Notes under the pieces: generated by a model
Database searches by the model: none
What the model was told of the DNA's origin: nothing
The model's input: only the letters and a program-made list of their open reading frames with translations
Position numbers and translations under genes: made by a program
Source of the DNA: CAZJPS01 sp964548055
Lineage (GTDB): Bacteria > Patescibacteriota > Gracilibacteria > Peribacterales > Peribacteraceae
NCBI GenBank assembly: GCA_964548055.1
Contig: CAZJPS010000001.1
Location: 1 to 42,391 of the forward strand
Direction: 5' to 3'
Length of the DNA stretch: 42,391 bases
In this document: one piece after another, positions 31,072 through 38,702 of the stretch
Position numbering within the stretch: the first letter of the stretch is position 1
How the letters are laid out: every line of letters starts with the position of its first letter

Positions 31072-33345
31072 TTATATCTTATGTAAAGCTAGACGAATAA
31101 CAATAAGAAAAGAAAAGAACCCTAAAAACCAAATCCAAAAAGTAAAATTATTATTTGTCTCACGTACAACAACAGAGACATCAACCCCTACTGCCAATAT
31201 TACTGGATCAGTACCACCTTCAATAGGAGCTGTAACGGATAATGTAGTTCCCCATTGATCAGTATCGAAACTGCTAGAGGAATGCTGTTCTTTGAAAGCA
31301 GTTAGAAATGAATTATCTGTAACATAGTATCTTACCCCAGGAGCCACATTCTCATCGGCCTCCTCGCCCAACTCACCGTTACCATTATAGTCTTTATAAA
31401 ATGAAAGATTATAATTAGAATCCGCATCTGCAACAAATTCCCATAACCTGGGAGGCTGAACTAATCTCAATATATATGCAAATTTAATACGGCTGTGTTC
31501 ATTGCGCATTTTATTTAATATTTGAAAAACTTTTTGATAATTCTCGCTTTTCATATCTCTTGCAAAACGTAGATCTTTTAATATTTGCGGGTCAATCTGT
31601 TTTGCCACGGAAGAAACAACTGGAACCAAATTTGTACCAATTTCATCTTTAATTAAATTTAGCGTGTATTTATAAATACCAAACGTGAGAAAAAAGGAAA
31701 GTTCCGTACAGAATAAAATTGTGATGAGTACCTGACGCATCTGAAAAACCTCCCACACTTCTTGTAAAAGTGACCTATTAAATGCTGCCAAGCGCACTAG
31801 AATAAATGCAAAAAAGATAACGAGAAACCAAATTAAAGGAGTAAATGACGCCATAGTAAACTCACTCAGTTTTCCTGTACTCATATCCACCGCTAACACT
31901 GCTACTACCTGTCCATTATTATCTTTTATGGGTGCATAACCAGAAATAAATTTCCCCCAAATATCTTCATACGCCCCCTCAGTAGCAATTGGTCCTTCGT
32001 ATCCAAGATAAGCCTCTTTTGGTACAGACGGATACGGTTGTCCAGGCCAAGCAAGAACACTTGATCCGTTTGGTGTTTCTGTATCAAAAACATTTACATC
32101 ATTAAAAGGATCATCATCTGAATTTGCGTAGGGATTCAAAGAATGTGAGTCAGACACAAAAACCATTTCCTTAGGATTTGTTGGTGATTTGCGTAATATG
32201 TATGTGTAAATGATGTTTTTATTATTGATTCGGATTTCCTTGAGTTGATTTACAACTTTAGCCCATTCTGGACGCTTGTAGTCTTCTTCCGTTTGTAGCA
32301 CATTCAAATCAGTAGCATCAAATTGAAATACTCCAGTGGCAACAACTGATTTCACCGTATCTTTCATTCGTTGCAAATTGAGGTTAGAGGCATATCGATA
32401 GAGCCCGTATGTGGCAGCTGCTGCAAATACTCCCAAAATCGCAAATGTAATTATACTTTCCCTGCTCAGAAAAAATTCTCTCAGACGTGAAAAAGTTCTT
32501 GTACGGAGTGGAACAGTGGGCGCTTTTGCAGGTGTAGGAACAGGTACTACATCTACCAAAGAATCTTTTTGAGTTTCACCCATTCCCTTCTTCCAAATCC
32601 CCTCAAAAATCCCGCGCTCCATGGAAGCAAGTTCAGGATAGTGAATAAGCGACGCACGTTTTTCTGTAAAATTAAAACAGGCGATCATATCGCCGGCAAT
32701 CACTTTCTCAAAAGTGAATGGGTATTGGTCTTCAGGCACAAGAACTGTTTGGCGATACTCAAAAGGATCACGCGATTGGTACCGGCGACCGAGTGAGGTG
32801 TTATGAGCAATCACGCGGGAGAAGACGCCTTTGCGGCGGCGCTCGCGGAAGTATTCCACGCGGAAATCGCGCAGAGGATCATCCTCAATGGCACAGATGA
32901 CCGGCATGTAGTGAAGTGTTTCTTTGGCGTACCCTAAAATACTCATGTAGGCACGCTTCATGCCTTCATCGCCATCAAAGTACTCAATGTCAGGCCGCTT
33001 TTTGTCTAGCTCGAGAGTCGTTAAAAAAGACTCAAAATTCTGATGGCGACGTGTCATGGCTTCACGCTTTTCTTTCATATCTTCCATCATCCACTGAGAT
33101 ACAGCCTTCAGAGAATGAAGGGTGTACTTCCACGTTCCGTTAATCTGCTCTTTGGTAACAATATTTTTCTGAAGGAGCCTCCGCATTGCCTGATCAATCG
33201 CACCTGAACTTTTTCCCGTTTTGGATGCTATTTCACGAACCGTTAGAGCTTCTTCCTCTAACAGACGTTTTAAAATAAGCACCTCAAGAACGGTAAAACC
33301 CGCTTCTTCCAAATATGATTCAATGCTGGAGGGCAATGTGTTCAT
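31072..33345 (-). CDS. TrmB-type transcription regulator fused to a two-sensor membrane module
   Basis: 757 residues from the ATG at 33345 (the 26 codons upstream overlap the promoter). Residues 10-80 are a TrmB winged helix-turn-helix (TVREIASKTGKSSGAIDQAM), and 100-260 its effector-type domain. After a Pro-rich linker come TM1 (about 297-317), sensor 1 (320-495), TM2 (502-522), TM3 (538-562), sensor 2 (563-725) and TM4 (733-753). Sensor 1 is homologous to the sensor of the histidine kinase at 28394-29824. Sensor 2 has the EF-hand-like loop D652-Y-N-G-N-G-E-L-G-E-E. The protein should bind DNA while held in the membrane and respond directly to outside signals. GC content is high in the TrmB part and low from TM1 on, so the gene is probably a fusion. 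A palindrome over the -35 suggests self-regulation. Confidence 0.88.
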   Translation of the reverse strand: MNTLPSSIESYLEEAGFTVLEVLILKRLLEEEALTVREIASKTGKSSGAIDQAMRRLLQKNIVTKEQINGTWKYTLHSLKAVSQWMMEDMKEKREAMTRRHQNFESFLTTLELDKKRPDIEYFDGDEGMKRAYMSILGYAKETLHYMPVICAIEDDPLRDFRVEYFRERRRKGVFSRVIAHNTSLGRRYQSRDPFEYRQTVLVPEDQYPFTFEKVIAGDMIACFNFTEKRASLIHYPELASMERGIFEGIWKKGMGETQKDSLVDVVPVPTPAKAPTVPLRTRTFSRLREFFLSRESIITFAILGVFAAAATYGLYRYASNLNLQRMKDTVKSVVATGVFQFDATDLNVLQTEEDYKRPEWAKVVNQLKEIRINNKNIIYTYILRKSPTNPKEMVFVSDSHSLNPYANSDDDPFNDVNVFDTETPNGSSVLAWPGQPYPSVPKEAYLGYEGPIATEGAYEDIWGKFISGYAPIKDNNGQVVAVLAVDMSTGKLSEFTMASFTPLIWFLVIFFAFILVRLAAFNRSLLQEVWEVFQMRQVLITILFCTELSFFLTFGIYKYTLNLIKDEIGTNLVPVVSSVAKQIDPQILKDLRFARDMKSENYQKVFQILNKMRNEHSRIKFAYILRLVQPPRLWEFVADADSNYNLSFYKDYNGNGELGEEADENVAPGVRYYVTDNSFLTAFKEQHSSSSFDTDQWGTTLSVTAPIEGGTDPVILAVGVDVSVVVRETNNNFTFWIWFLGFFSFLIVIRLALHKI

Positions 33346-33356
33346 GACAAATCCGC

Positions 33357-33390
33357 ATTCTACAGCAAAAGGATAATGTGTAAATACACA
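33357..33390 (-). promoter_or_regulatory. Promoter and overlapping palindromic operator of the TrmB-sensor gene
   Basis: On the minus strand TTTACA (33384-33379), 16 bases, TAGAAT (33362-33357), then 11 bases to the ATG. The perfect palindrome TGTGTA AA TACACA (33377-33390) covers the -35, a position suited to repression. A looser copy (GTGTA TACT TACAC) lies near 30,715-30,728, upstream of the SMR-like and methyltransferase genes. Confidence 0.6.
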
Positions 33391-33481
33391 ATGAAAATTT
33401 AAAATGTGAAGTACCAGACTCATATCTAGAGGTGAGTATGAATACAGTGCGCGGCAATGTTCATTTTTATCTTATACAAGC

Positions 33482-33510
33482 CAAAAAAACCGTTCTTTTC
33501 CTGGCAGAAC
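33482..33510 (-). terminator. Terminator of pilT
   Basis: On the minus strand GTTCT and AGAAC pair across 9 bases and are followed by GGTTTTTTT, starting 10 bases after the stop of pilT. The stem is short but the T-run is good. Confidence 0.5.
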
Positions 33511-33520
33511 ACACCTGTCT

Positions 33521-34555
33521 TTACAGCACACTCACTGCAAAATCGTATGTTTCTTTACTGATAAGTTCCTCCTTTAACAGCTTCTGAGCACCCTTCTCGA
33601 AGGTGTACATACCTTCTGGTTCGCTGGTTTGCAGTACTGATTTAAGTTCCTGCAGACGGCTATCGCGGATGATGTTGGCTACAGCAGGTGTATTTATAAG
33701 CACCTCGCGCACAGCAGCGCGGCCGCCCCCTACTTTGGGGAGCAAGCGCTGTGCCACTACAGCACGCAAAGAGAAAGAGAGCTGTGTGCGCACCTGGCTT
33801 TGCTGATGTGGAGGAAATACATCGATGATACGATCGATGGTTTGGATAGTGTTAGGCGTGTGGAGAGTGGCAAAAATAAGGTGACCTGTTTCTGCAAGAG
33901 TGAGGGCTGCTGCAATCGTTTCTGGATCACGCATTTCACCCACCATGACAATATCTGGATCTTGGCGCAGCACGTACTTAAGACCATCTGGGAACGAAAG
34001 GAAATCTTCGCCGTACTGACGCTGGCGAATAATGCCTTTGCCCTGAGGGAAAAGGAATTCAATAGGATCCTCGAGAGTGACGATATTCAACGATCGCTCA
34101 ATGCTCAGCGTGCGAATAAGTGATGCAAGAGACGTGGATTTTCCTGTTCCGGTAGGACCGGTAAACAGGATAAGGCCCTGGCGCATGTTACGGAATTTAT
34201 CCAGAAGTTCCTCCAGACCAAGCGCGTTTGGCAGGGGAATATCCATAGGAATAATGCGAGCAGACAAGCTCATATTTTCGCGCTCGAACATGCAGTTTAA
34301 GCGCAAACGCACTCCATTCTTCAGTGAATAGGAGGAATCTAATCCTTTCTGCTCTACAAATCTTTTTACCTGCGAATCTGTAAGGAGGGCTTTTACAAAT
34401 TGCTCCGTGTGAGCGGCAGTAAGCAACTGCTTTGTTTGCGGTAAAAGCTCACCATGAATGCGGTAAAAAATAGGAGAGCCAACAGCAATATGCACATCTG
34501 ATGCACCAAGCTCGCTGGCATGTGCTAGTACCTGTAGTACTGAATTTTTATCCAT
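33521..34555 (-). CDS. pilT: Type IV pilus retraction ATPase PilT
   Basis: 344 residues, the usual length. It has an N-terminal PAS-like domain (ASDVHIAVGSPIFYRIHGEL) and a RecA-like ATPase core: Walker A GPTGTGKST (about 133-141), Asp box LEDPIEF, Walker B IVMVGEMRDPETI and His box FATLHTPNTIQTIDRIIDVF. The hexamer pulls in type IV pili from the cytoplasmic face and powers twitching and DNA uptake. In Patescibacteria pili are thought to serve host contact and competence. No other pilus genes are in the window. The promoter is spaced for a leaderless mRNA starting at this ATG, which supports the start. The chorismate-mutase-like gene lies 58 bases upstream in the same direction. Confidence 0.96.
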   Translation of the reverse strand: MDKNSVLQVLAHASELGASDVHIAVGSPIFYRIHGELLPQTKQLLTAAHTEQFVKALLTDSQVKRFVEQKGLDSSYSLKNGVRLRLNCMFERENMSLSARIIPMDIPLPNALGLEELLDKFRNMRQGLILFTGPTGTGKSTSLASLIRTLSIERSLNIVTLEDPIEFLFPQGKGIIRQRQYGEDFLSFPDGLKYVLRQDPDIVMVGEMRDPETIAAALTLAETGHLIFATLHTPNTIQTIDRIIDVFPPHQQSQVRTQLSFSLRAVVAQRLLPKVGGGRAAVREVLINTPAVANIIRDSRLQELKSVLQTSEPEGMYTFEKGAQKLLKEELISKETYDFAVSVL

Positions 34556-34561
34556 CTGAAT

Positions 34562-34590
34562 ATAATAGCACTTTTCAGCTATTTTCTCAA
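34562..34590 (-). promoter_or_regulatory. pilT promoter giving a leaderless transcript
   Basis: On the minus strand TTGAGA (34590-34585), 17 bases, TATTAT (34567-34562, preceded by TGC), then exactly 6 bases to the ATG at 34555. Confidence 0.72.
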
Positions 34591-34613
34591 TAGACGCCGA
34601 TAATGTAAAAACG

Positions 34614-34862
34614 CTATTCCTGAGAGCTTTGGCACAAGCGCAGCACCTGCTTACAAAGGTGATTCATGGTGACGACATTGAGCCCTCGCTCATCGGCGGC
34701 AGCTTCCCAATCACTGATAATTTCAGCTTGGGTAGCGGGATTGAAGGCATCTTCATCCTCTTCCATGGCTTTCTGGCAGATGTTCACGCGCTCGGCGAGA
34801 ATATCGATTAGTTGCTCATCGATCTTCAGAAGTTGTTGGCGGATGTCTTGTGAGACTGGCAT
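34614..34862 (-). CDS. Chorismate-mutase-like (AroQ fold) small protein
   Basis: 82 residues, all helical. The pattern IRQQLLKIDEQLIDILAERV, then a loop, AEIISDW and a last helix follows type II chorismate mutase (AroQ). The Arg of helix 1 (R8) and the Arg of the AERVN segment (R25) match active-site Arg positions. The Lys that usually follows (VAxYK) is replaced by acidic residues (MEEDED), and the PxRE Arg by Gln (ATQAE). The enzyme may therefore be inactive or have another role, as such orphan domains occur without a shikimate pathway. No aromatic amino-acid genes are nearby. It lies upstream of pilT on the same strand. An alternative is an unrelated helical hairpin. Confidence 0.5.
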   Translation of the reverse strand: MPVSQDIRQQLLKIDEQLIDILAERVNICQKAMEEDEDAFNPATQAEIISDWEAAADERGLNVVTMNHLCKQVLRLCQSSQE

Positions 34863-35078
34863 ATGCGTGAATCTTTCAAAATCCAGCTACGAAAGCAATG
34901 GAATGAAATTGACAGGAAGGAGTTGTAGGGTTGGGCAACCGGATATTGGGCAGTTTGAGCAAAGAAATAGACAGTTATAGAGCTGAGGTATCCTCAGAAA
35001 CCAATTGTCACCAAAAATACGATGACGATACGTTCGGGCTTTTTTTACGAAAAAGTTCCACAGATCTCTAAAAAACCA

Positions 35079-35975
35079 TTAGCGAATCCTGCTTCCCAAT
35101 TTCTTTTTCAAAAACCCATAGAATTCCTCCGGCTCAAAATAAATGATATACGCTGGAATGAGCACCATGAACCACCAAATACGTAGGGTGAGCGTAATAA
35201 TAGTATGGAAGAGTGCTCCACCCAAAAAGAACCACCAGCGAAAGCGTGTCCAGAGCCCAAAGGGCATGGTGATTTCAAAGGCCTTCACAATTGCATTCAT
35301 CCCATCGAACAGCCACATGGGGAAATTCAGCCTCGCAACCCACCAGGCAAGTGGAGTAGCCCATCTGCCCACAAATCCCCATGCGATTACTTCCCCACTC
35401 TGCCAATCCTTCAGTACGAGCTTCTGCCATCCCACTCCCAAATATGTTGCAGCAATCTGTAAAGAGATAAGTCGCTGCGGCAGAATGCTTATAGGCTCCC
35501 ATGCACATATGGACCCGCGCTTCCTAAACATATCGAAGGAAAACGTACACCCGCATCCACTGAAAACAAGAACAAGGAGAATGAACAGAAAGAGGCGATC
35601 GAAAGAGGTAGCAAAAAGATGAAGCGACAAAATCCAGTAATACACATACAACAGGAATGCAACGCCCGCACTTACGCGCGTCCATGCGCCAAGTGTGAAC
35701 AGCAAAAGGCTGAGGAGGAATGACCAAAATAGAAGCTGCGCTACCCACACAGGCGGCGGCGTGAATACAAGTGTCCAAAAAGTACTGGGAGTAAACAGGG
35801 GCAATAAAAGACCCTGCTTGGAATACAACATGGCAACAAAGGGGATCTGTAATCCCCAATACAAAACAAGAAACCCTCCGAAGGCGATACGGAAGATTGC
35901 AAGCACGTGAGGGGGACACGTGCGAAAGAACCAGTTCGACCACCATGCGCGAAATGTAGAGAATGAACATGTCAT
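35079..35975 (-). CDS. HTTM-domain membrane protein (vitamin K-dependent carboxylase-like)
   Basis: 298 residues with about six to seven hydrophobic segments rich in Trp and Phe. The start region LAIFRIAFGGFLVLYWGLQI and the central HLFATSFDRLFLFILLVLVF followed by LQIAATYLGVGWQKL fit the HTTM domain, the membrane part of vitamin K-dependent gamma-carboxylases, which many bacteria have as a stand-alone protein of unknown function. The soluble catalytic part of animal carboxylases is absent. The start codon overlaps the stop of the upstream gene (ATGA), so the two proteins are translated together and probably form a complex. The long N-terminal hydrophilic part is short, and the C-terminus ends in KKKLGSRIR, likely cytoplasmic. 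Confidence 0.8.
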   Translation of the reverse strand: MTCSFSTFRAWWSNWFFRTCPPHVLAIFRIAFGGFLVLYWGLQIPFVAMLYSKQGLLLPLFTPSTFWTLVFTPPPVWVAQLLFWSFLLSLLLFTLGAWTRVSAGVAFLLYVYYWILSLHLFATSFDRLFLFILLVLVFSGCGCTFSFDMFRKRGSICAWEPISILPQRLISLQIAATYLGVGWQKLVLKDWQSGEVIAWGFVGRWATPLAWWVARLNFPMWLFDGMNAIVKAFEITMPFGLWTRFRWWFFLGGALFHTIITLTLRIWWFMVLIPAYIIYFEPEEFYGFLKKKLGSRIR

Positions 35976-36460
35976 AAGCGCACTTCAGTAATATATTGCT
36001 TTTCTACAAACGGTGACCGACGCAAAAATTCGAACCCTCCAGTGGATCTGGGCCACTTCTCGAATGTGAAGCGAATAGCCTGATAGTTTCTTCCCTGCGC
36101 ACGCTCATGACCCAAAAGAAGCAATGCCCACTGAGTAAATTTTTCTCGGTGACCCAGTGGCCCCAGCTTTTGATAGGTCCGTAAAAACTTTCGCACATTT
36201 TTTTCGCCACTGCCGTAGGGAAGATACGGATCCAAAGATACAACATGCCAAGTGCCATTAGGCAACTGTCCTTCCGCCAATACGTCTCCGTTCCAATCGG
36301 TATCTCCTTGATACGGCGCCATCATGCCGTAACTCCAGTACATGAATGAATACGGAACCACAGGGATAAATACCTTACACATGGTAAATACGAACGCAAC
36401 GAGCGTCACAAGAAGAAAAGAAAAGACGACAATGTGTTGAAGAAGGCGCAAAGGAATCAC
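35972..36460 (-). CDS. Membrane-anchored partner of the HTTM protein
   Basis: 162 residues starting with GTG at 36460; an ATG five bases upstream stops after three codons. One N-terminal membrane segment (about 9-31, IVVFSFLLVTLVAFVFTMCK) is followed by an extracellular domain with GDTDWNGDVLAEGQLPNGTW and FLRRSPFVEKQYI. Small proteins of this layout (one TM, then a domain of about 120 residues) are often encoded next to HTTM proteins; the function is unknown. The 4-base overlap with the next gene shows translational coupling. The promoter region is shared with ligA, which is transcribed the other way. Confidence 0.7.
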   Translation of the reverse strand: MIPLRLLQHIVVFSFLLVTLVAFVFTMCKVFIPVVPYSFMYWSYGMMAPYQGDTDWNGDVLAEGQLPNGTWHVVSLDPYLPYGSGEKNVRKFLRTYQKLGPLGHREKFTQWALLLLGHERAQGRNYQAIRFTFEKWPRSTGGFEFLRRSPFVEKQYITEVRL

Positions 36461-36479
36461 GCGATCATTTTAGCAGCTC

Positions 36480-36508
36480 CTGACATACGTAGCTGCAAAC
36501 GGTAGGAT
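36480..36508 (+). promoter_or_regulatory. ligA promoter giving a leaderless transcript
   Basis: CTGACA (36480-36485), 17 bases, TAGGAT (36503-36508), exactly 6 bases, then the ATG at 36515. The inverted repeat GCAGCT / AGCTGC overlaps the -35 and could be a regulator site. Confidence 0.72.
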
Positions 36509-36514
36509 AACCGT

Positions 36515-38680
36515 ATGGATAAGAAAGAAGCACAGCAGCGGATTATAAAACTGCGGCAGGAAATCTGGAGGCTGAATCGCGCATATTTTATAGAAGATTC
36601 ATCGGATGTATCGGAGGATGTGCGTGATTCCCTCAAGCAAGAACTGATTGCGCTGGAAAAAAAGTTTCCCGATTTTATAACGCCCGATTCCCCTACCCAA
36701 CGCGTAGGTGCGCCTCTGGATGGCAGGCTGCCAAAGGTGAAACACCTGCATCCCAAGGAATCTTTAACCGATGCGTTCAGCCAAGCAGACCTAGAAGAGT
36801 GGATAGATTTGATGAGACGATTTTTGGGCCAGCCGGAGAAAGAATTTGAAATTCTATGTGAATTAAAAATTGATGGCCTGAATATTTCTCTGTTGTACGA
36901 ACGCGACACCTCAGAAAAAGATGGACACACGTTTCGTTACACACGCGCGCTCACCCGTGGAAATGGAATTGAAGGTGAGGATGTGACACATACAGTAAGA
37001 ACAATAGAAAGCATTCCGCTTTCACTGCATATTGAAACATCAGAAAAAGAGCTGCCGAGATTTATAGAAATTGGAGGCGAAGTGTACATGACAAAAGCGG
37101 CGCTCCAGAAAGTGAATAAAGATTTGGATGAAGATGAACAATTTGCAAACCCACGCAATGCAGCTGCAGGAACGGTACGGCAATTAGATCCAAAGGCAGC
37201 CGCTGATAGGGATTTGCGTATGCTTTGCTACAGTTTAGATACAGAAACTACAGAAGCAATTGGCATAAAAACCCAAAAGGAAATGATGGAATTTTTGCTG
37301 ACGCTGGGACTGCCAATCTATAAAAAATTTACACTCGTACAATCGCTTGCACAGATTCAAACTCAGTATGAGCGCGTAAAAAAGGAACGAGATGCGCTTC
37401 CGTTTGATATTGATGGCATTGTTCTTAAAATAAACGATCGCAGGACCCAAAAAGATTTAGGTTCCACGGCGAAAGCTCCACGGTGGGCACGCGCATATAA
37501 ATTCCCAGCAGAAGAAAAAACTGCACAAATTTTGGATGTTGTTTTACAGGTGGGCCGAACGGGAGCCATTACCCCAGTGGCACACCTAACACCCACACAG
37601 CTGGCAGGAACAACCGTCACGCGCGCAACACTCCATAATGAGGATGAAATCATTCGCCAAGACGTACGTATTGGCGACACCGTGGTCGTGCGTAAAGCAG
37701 GCGACATTATTCCGGAAGTAGTGAGGGTGATGGAAAACCTGCGCCCCGAAGGAGCAAAACCATTCCGCTTTCCTAAAAATTGCCCAAGCTGCGGAACAGA
37801 ATTAATACGTGAGGAAGGAGAGGTGGCACATCGTTGCCCAAATCCACGCTGCACCGCGCAAGAACAAGAGCGCATGGAACACTTTGTATCGCGCTATGCC
37901 TTCAATATTGAAGGAATGGGAAAGGAAACAATTGAAGCCCTGATAGAGGGAGGATTTGTAGATGATCCCGCTGATATTTTTTCACTGACACAAGAAGATT
38001 TTTTACAGTTACCGCTGTTTAAGGAATTGAAAACCCAGAATGCAATGAAAAATATTGAACGCTCCAAGCGCGTTCCAATAGAACGTTTGCTGTTTGCATT
38101 AGGCATCCGCCACGTGGGGCGCGAAACTGCGGAGTTGTTTGCGCGCCGCATTGCGTGGCCCGTCCGCCAGCTCACCGTGAAAGAGCGCAGTATTGAATCC
38201 GGAGCATTATCACTTTTTGGCCCAGAAGAAACGGAAATTCGTGTAGTAGGCATTGCACCCACCGATATAACAAAAACGGTGCAAGAAATGGGAGTAGAAC
38301 AGCTGAGCGCACTTCATGGGGTGGGCAATATTAATGCGAGCTCATTGTACGAATGGTTCTCAAATGCGAACAATGCAGAAATTATGCAAAAGCTCGAAGC
38401 TGCTGGTGTAGTGGCGTTGCAAACGGCTGGAAGCACTGCTCCGCAAATATTTGCGGGAAAAATATTCGTACTCACGGGAACATTACCTACTTTAAGTAGG
38501 GAACAGGCGAGAGCCATGATTAAAGATAGAGGCGGAAAAGTAAGCAGCGCAGTAAGTAAAAAAACAGACTACGTGCTGGCGGGGGAGGAGGCTGGGAGCA
38601 AGTTAGAGGACGCAACCAAACTTGGAGTAACAATCATCAACGAAGAATCATTCAAAAAATTGTTGGAGGAGAAAAATTGA
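36515..38680 (+). CDS. ligA: NAD-dependent DNA ligase LigA
   Basis: 721 residues, slightly longer than the usual 670. Domain Ia is at the N-terminus (NRAYFIED). The adenylation domain has the AMP-accepting Lys118 in CELKIDGLNIS and later GGEVYMTK, NPRNAAAGTVRQLD and FDIDGIVLKIND. The OB fold follows (GRTGAITPVAHLTP), then the four-Cys zinc finger (CPSC...CPNPRC), helix-hairpin-helix repeats (LFALGIRHVGRETA) and a C-terminal BRCT domain (FVLTGTLPTLSREQA). It seals nicks in replication and repair with NAD+. A charged insert (about 550-590) lies in the HhH region. UGA is the stop codon, evidence for a standard genetic code. It leads an operon-like run with the next two genes (22 and 47-base gaps). 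Confidence 0.97.
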   Translation: MDKKEAQQRIIKLRQEIWRLNRAYFIEDSSDVSEDVRDSLKQELIALEKKFPDFITPDSPTQRVGAPLDGRLPKVKHLHPKESLTDAFSQADLEEWIDLMRRFLGQPEKEFEILCELKIDGLNISLLYERDTSEKDGHTFRYTRALTRGNGIEGEDVTHTVRTIESIPLSLHIETSEKELPRFIEIGGEVYMTKAALQKVNKDLDEDEQFANPRNAAAGTVRQLDPKAAADRDLRMLCYSLDTETTEAIGIKTQKEMMEFLLTLGLPIYKKFTLVQSLAQIQTQYERVKKERDALPFDIDGIVLKINDRRTQKDLGSTAKAPRWARAYKFPAEEKTAQILDVVLQVGRTGAITPVAHLTPTQLAGTTVTRATLHNEDEIIRQDVRIGDTVVVRKAGDIIPEVVRVMENLRPEGAKPFRFPKNCPSCGTELIREEGEVAHRCPNPRCTAQEQERMEHFVSRYAFNIEGMGKETIEALIEGGFVDDPADIFSLTQEDFLQLPLFKELKTQNAMKNIERSKRVPIERLLFALGIRHVGRETAELFARRIAWPVRQLTVKERSIESGALSLFGPEETEIRVVGIAPTDITKTVQEMGVEQLSALHGVGNINASSLYEWFSNANNAEIMQKLEAAGVVALQTAGSTAPQIFAGKIFVLTGTLPTLSREQARAMIKDRGGKVSSAVSKKTDYVLAGEEAGSKLEDATKLGVTIINEESFKKLLEEKN

Positions 38681-38702
38681 TCTCTGTATTTTTTCCCCTA
38701 TA

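Larger units (their letters stand above)
25130..32400. other. AT-rich island with both borders inside genes
   Basis: Line-by-line counts give about 48% GC at 23,280 and 24,420, 33% at 25,140 and 27-37% at 25,200-26,400. They give 23% at 31,500, 37% at 32,220, then 43-45% at 32,400-32,460 and over 60% at 32,820. The left border lies inside the LamG-M23 gene and the right border at the first membrane segment of the TrmB-sensor gene. Codon choice shifts accordingly. No transposase, integrase or repeat is seen at either end. Confidence 0.75.
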
